Assembly (NCBI GenBank): GCA_027627225.1
Contig: CM051036.1
Span: 38,890,426-38,954,425 of the forward strand
Origin: Congeria kusceri
Lineage: Eukaryota; Mollusca; Bivalvia; Myida; Dreissenidae
Reading direction: 5' to 3'
DNA: 64,000 nt
Part shown: piece after piece, positions 12,413 through 22,384 of the stretch
Layout: each line of letters begins with the position of its first letter
How positions within the stretch are numbered: the stretch's first letter is position 1
Made by a program: the position numbers and the translations under genes
The notes under the pieces: generated by a model
What the model was told of the DNA's origin: nothing
Database searches by the model: none
Seen by the model: only the letters and a program-made list of their open reading frames with translations

Positions 12413-12516
12413 TTTTACCTAGAGCACTGGGCCTTCTGTTTTACCTAGAGCACTGGGCCTTCTGTTTTACCTAGAGCACTGGGCCTTCTGTTTTACCTAG
12501 AGCACTGGGCCTTCTG
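12413..12516. repeat. 26-bp minisatellite, four identical units
   Basis: Four exact head-to-tail copies of a 26-bp unit (TTTTACCTAGAG...CTTCTG) starting at 12413, 12439, 12465 and 12491. Identity between units points to recent expansion. Confidence 0.97.
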
Positions 12517-13430
12517 TTTCGCAGTGCCACAACCATGGGCAGTGCCTAACTGTTAATCTGTTAAACTAATTGTAGAAAAACCCAAGAAAAATATTACAAA
12601 GCCATGTCAATACACTCAGACACAAAGGAAAGGCATTAATCGATGCTTTTATGCCTGCGTGACCATCAAGTTTTCTGAACCAATGCATCACAGTGAGGCC
12701 GAATATCGAAGACGGCATCAAGCAATTATATTAGGGATATTAATTAACATTGCTGCCTTCTTTTCATAATTTTCCTGGGAATATGGGCGTCTTATTTAAC
12801 ACTTTTTGAGTTAGAACAGGGCCAACATATTCAGTAATTGAGAAAATTATGGATACAAACGAGAATTCCGAGAAAAATCAAGAATAACAATCGATCTGTA
12901 TTGTTTTCTGTATAAAGCAATAGAGCAATAAGTTTCTTTGTCATACAGCAAAAGTCCATAGCGGTGGCATTGCCCGGCAGGTCATGTTTTTGTCCACTAA
13001 AGCATTGCAAGTTCAGAACCCGCCATACACTTTAGAATTCATATTGGCATCCGTTTTGTTTCTAATATGTCCATATAAATAAATTTCTCCCATTAAGCAG
13101 CACAAGTTGATCTTAAAAGCACATCACTGCTGTACATAATTTGAAACGGTTAACATTTGGCTGTTAAAAATATTTTGGGTCATTATAAACAGTTATATTA
13201 TTGTACGTCTTAAGTCAGCACTTTTTTTCAGACTAAAATCAGTACGTAAAATATGCTATGCATCAAAGGCTCTGAGGATGACCAATTAAAATGTTATGTT
13301 CCGGCGACCTTACAGCCAGCCAATGAGAGCTTTGGTTTCATGGTCTTCAAAGTTCAGGTAGAACATTTGTATTTGGTAGCGTGTGTGACAAGTACACAGT
13401 GGCATTTTCACGATTCAGACAGTGGGTTAC
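12517..13430. other. Unique sequence, no gene seen
   Basis: 12590-12800 is a mixed-complexity block (ATTAATCGATGC, CAATGCATCACAGTG, ATTAATTAAC) with regulatory-like texture; the remainder is plain AT-rich DNA. Confidence 0.4.
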
Positions 13431-13432
13431 GT

Positions 13433-13575
13433 TTCTTGAAAGCCAGAAGGGACTATCAGTGAAAGCCATTTCTTGAAAGCCAGAAGGGACTATCAGTTAA
13501 AGCCAGAAGGGACTTTCAGATTTCTTTGCAGATATGCTGATGACAAATACATCCTTCTGGCTTTAAATGGACGGT
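13433..13575. repeat. Short tandem repeat with inverted copy
   Basis: TTTCTTGAAAGCCAGAAGGG and GACTATCAG occur twice in tandem; a third, shorter unit AAAGCCAGAAGGGAC follows. About 50 bp later the inverse, TCCTTCTGGCTTT, appears, so the block can fold into a 12-bp stem. Likely a decayed small transposon. Confidence 0.75.
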
Positions 13576-14108
13576 ATGTTGTCAGTGTTGATTTTTAGTT
13601 GACTTGATACTGCAGTCATAGAAATATATATTGTCTAATTAAACAACAAATTAAATGGTCCACATTGTGCAAATATTAGCTGAATGCCATAAAGCAATCA
13701 CATTGATTGGTTCAGATACCAACAACCAAAATCTGCAATTTTAAAAACAGAACAAAGTATAATTACGTCATCACCAGATCTTACATTTGGATGATCATGC
13801 ATTTTAGCCAGATAAATGTTAGAGTATTGTGCTAGACAAATCGTTTTAAATTAGACCTTTGTTGTCGTAGGAATTTCTTATACCCTGGTAAATGAACACA
13901 CCAAACTGACAGGTTTAAAGTCAATAAACAATTCTAACATGATACTTGCTAATTTTTCTATCGACAAAGAACAAAATTATCGTTGTTCAACTACCCAATA
14001 AACAATGCAAAAAGTTGTCCCGATTCAGAGTGGAGCATAGTAAAAAGTAGTTCCAATTACAATTGCAAAAATATATGTCAAATCACGTTAGAATCAAAAT
14101 AATTTTCA
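13576..14108. other. AT-rich, one decayed palindrome
   Basis: Includes TCGTTGTTCAACTACC-AATAAACAATG near 13980-14005, related to the palindromes of the fold-back element that follows; otherwise nothing. Confidence 0.4.
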
Positions 14109-14109
14109 A

Positions 14110-15288
14110 ATTATCATTATTTATCAGCCAATATACCACTCTTTGTCATTCTGAGGCTCTTAAAAACTCGGCTAGTGCCCTCATGGTTTAATTCCTATGA
14201 ATCAGAACTCCAAATCGTTGTTTATTTGCCGATAAACAACGATAAATGGAAAACTATTTCTTAAATTTACAACTAAGAACAATTCAATCTCAGCTGTAAA
14301 TGTTGCTGGCGACAAAAAAAGCGCTGGAAGGTATGGAACTTAATTATAAGTAATTTTAGTCTCACAAAATAATATATGAGGAATATTAATGTGAATTATA
14401 TATAAAATAAAGTCATTATTTATTGCACTCTTAAACATTTCTTTACATAATTGCACAGATGCCATGTGTCAATGCTGCGGTAGATATTAATACTAAAATT
14501 TGCTATTATATTAGAGCAAAAATAATGAAAAAACACTTTTTTATACTATAAAATACATTTTAATCAAATCACATCTATTTATTTGTACAGCTATAGTAAA
14601 TAATAATAATTAAGGGAATTGTAATTACTGGTAAGCGCGAATAAATTATGCTCCTGGAAATAAATGAAGTCAAAATATTTCATGAAATCAGCTATTGCAT
14701 GGGTATTTATAGGATCAAAAATATGTCGACATTATGAACATATTTTGCCCCTATTCAGGATTCGTATTTTATGCCACTTGGTCTCCAAACGTTGTTTACG
14801 ATCTGCAGGACAATCAAACATCCTACAAAAGAGTGATACTTTTTTCCTTAATTTTTAACTTGCACAAGAGACTTATCATTTTTTCTTGCATATTTACAAT
14901 GGTTCTCGAACAATGACGTAAAATCAATAAATAGAATTTCATAGAATTCAGCATGTTTGCTCTACATTGTAGGACATTTTGTACCCGCAACATCCATATT
15001 AGTGAATTTTGCCATTTTTATAGGAATTTAAATTTACAGTTTAAATTTACTATAATTTATATTAAAACATTGTGATTAAATGAATGCAATGTTTCCAGGA
15101 ATGATATTATAAACAAAAACTTTTTTATAAATAATTGTTATTCTTTGTTTAAGAAATAATTTTTGACTTAAAGTTGTTCATTGGCTAATAAACAACAATT
15201 TGGAGTTTTGATGCATATGAATTAAACCGCGAGGGACCACATCAGAACGACAAATCAGTGTTTCTTAGCCGATTAACAATGATAAGGC
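14110..15288. mobile_element. Long-TIR fold-back element (~1.2 kb)
   Basis: The left ~150 bp is an inverted copy of the right ~130 bp. Matching segments include TTATCATTATTTATCAGCC with the complement of GCCGATTAACAATGATAAGG, GGTTTAATTCCTATGAATCA with its mirror near 15215-15233, and CTCCAAATCGTTGTTTATT with its mirror near 15190-15207. The left arm also holds a perfect small palindrome (14215-14242). No transposase is visible, so it is non-autonomous. Its right end abuts the next element at ~15286. Confidence 0.7.
14215..14242. repeat. 11-bp stem palindrome with forkhead-like half-sites
   Basis: TCGTTGTTTAT, loop TTGCCG, ATAAACAACGA. TGTTTAT/ATAAACA resemble forkhead (FOX) cores in inverted orientation. 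Related but decayed palindromes lie near 13980, 15176 and 15255. Confidence 0.8.
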
Positions 15289-15352
15289 CTAAAAAAAAAT
15301 ATGTTTGTTTCAGGTAACATGCCCAAAAAAATTAGGGTAGGTAGGTTGGGAA

Positions 15353-15377
15353 TTTTTTTTTTTTTTTTTTTTTTTTT
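15353..15377. repeat. 25-nt T run
   Basis: Homopolymer inside the left arm of the TIR element; length may vary between alleles or be a sequencing artefact. Confidence 0.9.
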
Positions 15378-15526
15378 GGTAAATGGTCAACTTGAAGATT
15401 CTAAAACAGAATAAATATTCAAAACGTATCAGTAATATCCTTAAACATTGTTTATAAGTGTATACTATCAAAACAAAACACTTATGCAGTGTCACCCTAA
15501 TTTTGTAGGTCTTATTTACGATTGTG

Positions 15527-15536
15527 GCGCATGCGC
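15527..15536. promoter_or_regulatory. NRF-1-type palindrome GCGCATGCGC
   Basis: Perfect 10-bp palindrome identical to the core of the NRF-1 site, isolated in AT-rich DNA inside a transposon. Function is unproven; a single site has little weight. Confidence 0.35.
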
Positions 15537-16612
15537 GTTAATACATTCTGTTATCTCACCTCTGAGTTGGATAAAACAAAATTTGCAATGTGCTCTTTGC
15601 AAAAAAAGTAATTAAAATACCGATTTTTGTTGCTATTTCATGTATATGTTATGTTATTGTACCTGACCCTACTGATCTGTATCATCTGGAAGCTTCTCAT
15701 AATTTTGTGGGTTCTGATTGGTTGGAAAAGAGTGTTTACAGCATCAATTTAGTTTCACTTGGTTGTGCTGGAGCCTGTGCTGATCAAAGAATGAAAACTT
15801 AATGAAAACTAGTTTTTTTATTTTATTTTATCATTATAAATACACAGTCCTTATCATATTTTGTAAAAGGTAACAATATAGGCCTGACAAAATCTACACA
15901 CTTGTTCAATTTTCGTTGTGCGAGTTTAACTTAAGGCTTCATGAATCTATAAATATTTATATTGTGTTAGTTATTGTTCGTAAATATTAAATAAATGCTA
16001 AAATTGCACGCAGCGATTCGTGGGTAGGAATGCTAACTTAAAGTTAAAAGTTTGAAAATATCAGTCAAATTTAGGGAAGGGGGATTGTTTATGTATATTT
16101 CTTACCGAAAATAGCAAAATTCAAGTGAGAAATAAACACAAGGGAGATAATCATACATGCAATTATTCTTGGAAAACTGTACTAAATATACTATTTTTTA
16201 GAACGAAATTTCATGAATTTAATTCCAAAATAGTTGTACGATAGTGAATAATTTGTGTATTTAATGTCATTAATTGGTGATCTAAATGACCAAGTCACTT
16301 ACTGGTTGACATTTAACAGGATTTCCTTTTCAGATACTGCAAAAATATACAATTCACTTAACAGTTATAGTAATTCAGACAATGTTTTCGGATGCACGAG
16401 CGAAACTTCTATTAGTTTTAAATGACCACGAAATTATGGTAACCCACGAAATTATGGTAATTAGGCATATTTATCAAGAAACACATTTAATTATTGAAAA
16501 AGGTAAATAAAACAAAAATCAATCAGACAAACCCAATAAAATGTTCAAGGGTCGGGGCATTTTTTTAGGGTAGGTCGGGTTACCTGAAACAAACATTTTT
16601 TTTTTACGCCTA

Positions 16613-17325
16613 ATGCGAAACTTATTTTGATTCTTACATGACCTGACAAAATTTTCTGCAATTACAATGGGAATTATATTTTACAGTTTCAGAACTATTT
16701 TTTTCAGGTTGTGTATTGGTAGTTTACAACGGTGAATTTTATAGGAAATTCTACGTCATGTTAGAATTAGTATTTCAAGAGGACAATGCGTTTTTGATTG
16801 TCAAAGCTTCTAACAATAACCGGTGACAAAATTTGAAATGCAAGTATATAGTAAAACTGAGCTAAAATGGTTTAGGGGGAGGCATGTGCACCAAATTGTT
16901 CTGACATTCTTTCTAACGCATAATTATTTACAATCCAAGGGACATAACCCATGCAAGTTACCCTTAAAGATTTATGCGCCAAAAACTTCACGATGCTGAA
17001 CTAAGATTATCTGACATGGAAAGTCTTATAAAATGTCCATGTTTGTAACATGTAGCTTGTGTAATTAACAATTAACAAATCATCTTTACATGCAGTCTGT
17101 TATTAGCAAAAATGTATTCATATTCATATGTGTAGGTTTGTCATGTCAGTAAAATTATATGTAGCATAAGGAACTACAGATTACTGAAAAGAAACAATTA
17201 TTTCTACTATCATAATATTATGTTGTAAGACATACATTTCAACCATAACTAAGGAACAAATGATACAAAAACTCAACTAAACAATCACAACAAAAAAATA
17301 ATCTTCAACACTGACCAGTTGTTCC
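16613..17325. other. No feature seen
   Basis: AT-rich unique sequence; nothing supported. Confidence 0.45.
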
Positions 17326-17329
17326 TATT

Positions 17330-17665
17330 CCAGCTAAATCCTCCTCGAATATTCCACACTTCAGCATCCAATTAAAACAACTTAGGCGGGTTTGCTAATG
17401 AATAATACCAAGTTGGATTGTTCCCCTGTAGCCAAAGTGCAATTTCTCCCAAACCCATTAATTAGCCACTGAGTCACAAGGCCTCCGCTAATTAATCCAT
17501 TTGCCAATTACAATTAGACAAAGAACAGTGCAGCTCAGCTTATTAAGGTTACTAGCAGACACCAGAACGAAAATGATCAACTAAAAAATTAATTGCTTAT
17601 TGATTTGACATTGTTTCATTAATTAGATTTCACAGGCATGAAACTGCAAAATCGCTATGGCTTTG
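17330..17665. other. Complex block with TAATTA cluster, candidate enhancer-like element
   Basis: Contains TAATTA at 17459-17464, 17489-17494 and 17620-17625, further CAATTA cores, a full AP-1 word TGAGTCA at 17470-17476, and SOX-like ACAAAGAACA. Repeat-free and of balanced composition compared with its flanks. Only the motif content is seen; conservation and activity are inference. Confidence 0.4.
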
Positions 17666-18417
17666 TGAATTATTAACAATCACATTAGAAAGATTTTTTA
17701 TTTTTTATTTTACAACACAGGCATTTTGTGGTGCTTAATTTTCAATACCATCTTGATCACAAACAAAATATTCCTAAATGTATCTTTTTATTCTGAGTGA
17801 GTAAACTTTTTACATTACTGGGTCTTAATTAGAATAATGTATCAGCAATATGTTACACTAAGTAATTACCCATTCTTAATTACAATAGAGATAACATTTT
17901 ATTGTCTGGAGAATATTTTACTTCACCAAGTCCACAATTGTATGCCACAAAACATTTACTTTCATAAAGTAAGCATTGGATAACATTTATTTTTCAAAGA
18001 ACCAAGTCATCAATAAAACTCTTTAACATTATGTTTAAGAATTTAAGTCAATTACTGGTAATACAATAAGGATGATATAAAAGTAACGACTCATTGTAAA
18101 TTACGATTCAGAAATTATGTAAGACCATTGGGTATTATAGAAGTAAATTTTTGTTTTCCTAAATTAAAAATTTAACAAATGTATTACACTAACGTCCTTC
18201 AATATGGAAAACTTCGTACTTAGTTTCGCTATGTACTCGCATTTATCCACCGAAAACAGCAACACATCACTAAAGCATCTATGGGGATGTTCTACAAAAC
18301 GACCTTTTCTCTCTATGTAGTCCATATCGACATTTATAGACAGTTTACTTTTGTTTTCTAAATCAGTAAATCAAGTAAAATTAGCTTATTTGTTTTCTAA
18401 TATTTTAACAAGGGAAA
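17666..18417. other. AT-rich stretch, no feature seen
   Basis: Nothing recognised. Confidence 0.45.
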
Positions 18418-20813
18418 AATGCGGAAACCGCATTAAAGCCGGATTTTTTATTTTGCCGATGGGGGTACATGTACAAGTTAATGTTGGTGAAGAAGAATGG
18501 AAGTTTCATGTCGATGATCTAAAATGTATGCAGTAAAGTTTCATCAAGATTGATCAAGAACTTTAGAAAATATAACATGAATACAAAACTTTAAAGCAAA
18601 TTCTATTTTTAGCCCTAGTGGCCATTTTGTGCAGTGAGGCGGAACCATTTGAATAAGTTTGATAGACGATTACTAAAAATATTGGTGTGAAATTAATTGA
18701 AAATCTAGCCATTGGTCTAGAAGAAATTGGCATTGAGACATAATTCTATTTTTAGCTCTGGTGGCCATCTAGTGCAGTGAAGCGGAACCATTTTCACAGG
18801 TTTGGTAGAGGACCATTTAAGGAACATTTCTGTAAAGTTTCATGAAGATTGACCAAGAACTTTTGAAAATATGACAGGAATACGAAACTTTAATGCAAAT
18901 TCTATTTTTAGCTCTAGTGGCCATTTTGTGCAGTGAGGCGGAACCATTTGAATAAGTTTGGTAGAGAAACACTAAACAAACATTTGTGTAAAATTATTTG
19001 AAAATCTAGCCATAGGCTTAGAAGAAAATGGCATTTAGACATTATTCTATTTTTAGCTCTGGTGGCCATCTTGTGCGGTGAAATGGAACCATTTTCGCAG
19101 GTTTTGTAGAGGACCATCCAAGAAACATTTCTGTAAAGTTTCATGAAGACTGACCAAGAACTTTTGAAAATATGACAGGAATACGAAACTTCAACGCAAA
19201 TTCTATTTTTAGCTCTAGTGGCCATTTTGTGCAGCAAGGCGGAACCATTTGAATAAGTTTGATAGAGGACCACTAAACAAATATTGGTGTGAAATTAATT
19301 GAAAATCTAGCCATAGGTCTAGAAGAAATTGGCGTTGAGACATAATTCTATTGTTAGCTCTGGTGGCCATCTAGTGCAGTGAAGCGGAACCATTTTCACA
19401 GGTTTGGTAGAGGACCATTTAAGGAACATTTCTGTAAAGTTTCATGAAGATTGACCATGAACTTTTGAAAATATGACAGGAATACGAAACTTTAATGCAA
19501 ATTCTATTTTTAGCTCTAGTGGCCATTTTGTGCAGTGAGGCGGAACCATTTGAATAAATTTGGTAGAGAAACACTAAACAAACATTTGTGTAAAATTATT
19601 TGAAAATCTAGCCATAGGCTTAGAAGAAAATGGCATTTAGACATTATTCTATTTTTAGCTCTGGTGGCCATCTCGTGTCGTGAAATGGAACCATTTTCGC
19701 AGGTTTTGTAGAGGACCATCCAAGAAACATTTCTGTAAAGTTTCATGAAGACTGACCAAGAACTTTTGAAAATATGACAGGAATACGAAACTTCAACGCA
19801 AATTCTATTTTTAGCTCTAGTGGCCATTTTGTGCAGCAAGGCGGAACCATTTGAATAAGTTTGATAGTGGACCACTAAACAAATATTGGTGTGAAATTAA
19901 TTGAAAATCTAGCCATAGGTCTAGAAGAAATTGGCGTTGAGACATAATTCTATTGTTAGCTCTGGCGGCCATCTAGTGCAGTGAAGCAGAACCATTTTCA
20001 CAGGTTTGGTAGAGGACCATTTAAGGAACATTTCTGTAAAGTTTCATGAAGATTGACCAAGAACTTTTGAAAATATGACAGGAATACGAAACTTTAACGC
20101 AAATTCTATTTTTAGCTCTAGTGGCCATTTTATGCAGTGAGGCGGAACCATTTGAATAAGTTTGGTAGAGAAACACTAAACAAACATTTGTGTAAAATTA
20201 TTTGAAAATCTAGCAATAGGCTTAGAAGAAAATGGCGTTTAGACATTATTCTATTTTTAGCTCTGGTGGCCATCTTGTGCAGTGAAACGGAAGCATTTTC
20301 ACAGGTTTTGTACAGGACCATCCAAGAAACATTTCTGTGAAGTTTCATGAAGACTGACCAAGAACTTTTGAAAATATGACAGGCATATGAAACTTCAACG
20401 CAAATTCTAGTTTTAGCTCTAGTGACCATTTTGTGCAGCAAGGTGGAACCATTTGAATATGTTTGGTAGAGGAACACTTAAAAAAAATTTGTGTAAAATT
20501 ATTTGAAAATCTAGCCATAGGTTTTGAAGAAAATGGCGTTGAGATATATTTCTATTTTTAGCTCTGGCGGCTATTTTGTGCAGTGAAGCCGAACCATTTT
20601 CACAAATTTGGTAGAGGACCATCCAAGGAACATTTCTGTAAAGTTTCATAAAACTTTGACCAAGAACTTTTGAAAATATGACTGGAATACGAAACTTTAA
20701 CGCAAAATGTAAACGACATCACAATGCCCGCCCAACCGCCCGCCCGCCCGCCCAACCGACCAGTTTTCGCTTACCTATAAGCCAAGATTTTTCGTTGAAA
20801 AATCTGGCTAAAA
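18418..20813. mobile_element. Tandem-core element C: 14-unit array with higher-order repeat
   Basis: Begins with a perfect 7-bp hairpin (AATGCGG-AAA-CCGCATT, 18418-18434) and AAGCCGGATTTTTT, and ends with an arm AAAAATCTGGCTA that mirrors that start. The core is 14 units of ~150 bp, each with GGCCATNTNGTGCAG. Two unit types alternate: type A has GGAACCATTTGAATAAG, type B has GAACATTTCTGTAAAGTTTC. Every fourth unit is nearly identical, giving a ~601-bp higher-order period. A C-rich CCGCCCGCCCGCCCG tail follows at ~20725-20762. Minus-strand frames of ~119 codons repeat with the array and are not genes. Confidence 0.85.
20780..20811. repeat. Terminal hairpin of element C
   Basis: AGCCAAGATTTTTC / GAAAAATCTGGCT pair around GTTG, with one extra A. 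A related terminus occurs near 53440-53472. Confidence 0.75.
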
Positions 20814-20950
20814 AACTGCAAATCCGTGAGTTCATTTTCTGTAAATTTAGTACACATTGTAATAACATAATTGGCCTTATTTTGCTCTTGTTCACATTAT
20901 ACAGCTTTTTGGGACAAAACAAAATCTGAAGTTCCGCCTTTGAAAAATAA

Positions 20951-20983
20951 AGCCCGGGTTTCTCATGACACGCCTCAAATGTT
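20951..20983. mobile_element. Dispersed inverted-repeat element, remnant end (copy 3)
   Basis: Only the right terminus survives: GCCCGGGTTTCTCATGACAC followed by GCCTCAAATGTTA. The rest of the element is missing. Confidence 0.75.
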
Positions 20984-21365
20984 AGTTGGATAACATCCAC
21001 AAGCAATATAACACTTATACAAGAGAAATAAACTTGTCTGGAAACTTTTTGTTAGCAATAATAATTATTTTCTTTACTACTGTCTGACTGTTGGTCTTGA
21101 ATAGACAATTTATTTTAAATGCTGATAACAAAACTATTGAAAATATTATGTGGGTTCTCAGACCATTATGACCCATTTTAATATCTTCTAATTACAGTTT
21201 GGGTCATATGAAGTAACTACGTTTTAATAACTTCATGAGTATATAAAAGTTTATTTTTTATTTTTGACTGTTTGAAATTAAAAACTTAAAATATGAAGTC
21301 TTTAATTAGTGTATTAACTTTTGATTTAACCAATTTAATTATAATTCCCTATTATGCTACGGTGG
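20984..21365. other. AT-rich stretch, no feature seen
   Basis: Nothing recognised. Confidence 0.45.
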
Positions 21366-21835
21366 TTTTTACTAGTGCTTGTATGTATGTCCTTTCTGAC
21401 TTGAAAAGGCCCAGTTTGGTACAGAGTCCGACATGGAGTTGGTTGTTCTATAACCTGCCATGTTCCAAGTAACATAAAATCCTCCATTAAACAGACAATT
21501 ACAAATAACTTTAACCTTCAATTGCTTATGCACTTATGATGGTGACAATGGTGACAGTCATTAGTGCCAAACAAATACATGATCACAATCTAGGATCACA
21601 TTTGCTAAGGCTAGCTGGGGTTACACACCCCAAACACCAATGTAAAGTTAACAGATTCACTGAACATCCAAATAATAAGCTATTGTCAATGAATTCTTCC
21701 AATACCAACCCCTGCTCCTTGTCAGAAGGACCCTCCACATTGTTTGGATCCCACAATTCATCCACTGCAATAGCTAGAGCCAAGGGTATGCGTACAATCA
21801 AAGACTGTGGTACTAGTAGCAGCCTAATTTACTAT
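21366..21835. other. Complex unique block with a 110-codon open frame
   Basis: Repeat-free mixed-composition sequence. One plus-strand frame is open from 21536 to 21868, but its product (many Ser, Asn, His; no domain, signal or membrane pattern I recognise) does not resemble a known family, and an opposing frame is also open. Read as a candidate conserved non-coding or lncRNA region; a small gene is possible but not supported. Confidence 0.3.
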
Positions 21836-21877
21836 ATGCTTTTTTCAAATATCGAATTTTATTTGTGAAATATAATT

Positions 21878-21911
21878 TTATATTTTCACTGTTGGAACAG
21901 TGAAAATATAA
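21878..21911. repeat. Perfect 16-bp stem hairpin with third direct copy
   Basis: TTATATTTTCACTGTT, loop GG, AACAGTGAAAATATAA. A third copy of TTATATTTTCACT follows at once (~21916-21928). Confidence 0.9.
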
Positions 21912-21929
21912 GATTTTATATTTTCACTA

Positions 21930-22254
21930 ACATAAAACACACTATTTTTCTATCAATCGCATCAATCTACCAGTAGTGGTTTACTTCTCTTGGAAAATTT
22001 ATTATATGCATGTACTGCATTTACATACATTTGTTACCATATAACGCATGATAAAATTCAACAAAAATATAATTACGCGACAATGACATACAAATTATGG
22101 CACTTTTTTTCCACCATATTTGTGATTAACAATTTTGGAATAATTTGTGACATCATTTTTATGACGTCAGAATACATAAACGTGTGACGTTTACGCTTAT
22201 CTCGCGCAATTTAATTTATTTCTTGTCCAAAAGCATAAAATAAAAAGAAAATTT
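21930..22254. other. AT-rich DNA with a CRE palindrome
   Basis: TGACGTCA at 22162-22169, with GTGTGACGTTTACG about 25 bp on. Otherwise nothing. Confidence 0.4.
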
Positions 22255-22384
22255 GTTGATTTACGCGAATGATCGAATATTTATTTCACTCGTGGTCATA
22301 GAAAATTAAATATTCGCCACTCGTGAAAATACTGTTTTCTATAACCACACGTGAAACAAAATTTGATCATTCACTGAAATCAAC
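22255..22384. mobile_element. 130-bp palindromic MITE-like element
   Basis: The left arm (GTTGATTTACGCGAATGATC, ATTTATTTCACTCGTGGTCA, TAGAAAA) is mirrored by the right arm (TTTTCTATAACCACACGTGA, AACAAAATTTGATCATTCAC, TGAAATCAAC). About 48 bp per arm, with few mismatches, around an inner CGCCACTCGTGAAAATA segment. No coding capacity. Probably a fold-back transposon. Confidence 0.75.

Larger units (their letters stand above)
15286..16612. mobile_element. TIR element with GTTTGTTTCAGGTAAC ends (~1.3 kb)
   Basis: The left end GGCCTAAAAAAAAATATG followed by TTTGTTTCAGGTAAC is mirrored at the right by GTTACCTGAAACAAACAT and TTTTTTACGCC. Both ends also contain TTAGGGTAGGTNGGTT in the same orientation, so the arms are rearranged. 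The interior has a 70-codon frame (15590-15802) without recognised domains. A further related end is at 52741-52842. Confidence 0.65.

Noticed and set aside
18914..20649. Family of ~119-residue minus-strand proteins
   Set aside because: They recur exactly with the ~601-bp array period and are translations of the tandem core of element C.
21536..21868. 110-residue plus-strand protein
   Set aside because: No recognised family; an opposing frame is also open; kept only as a unique-block feature.
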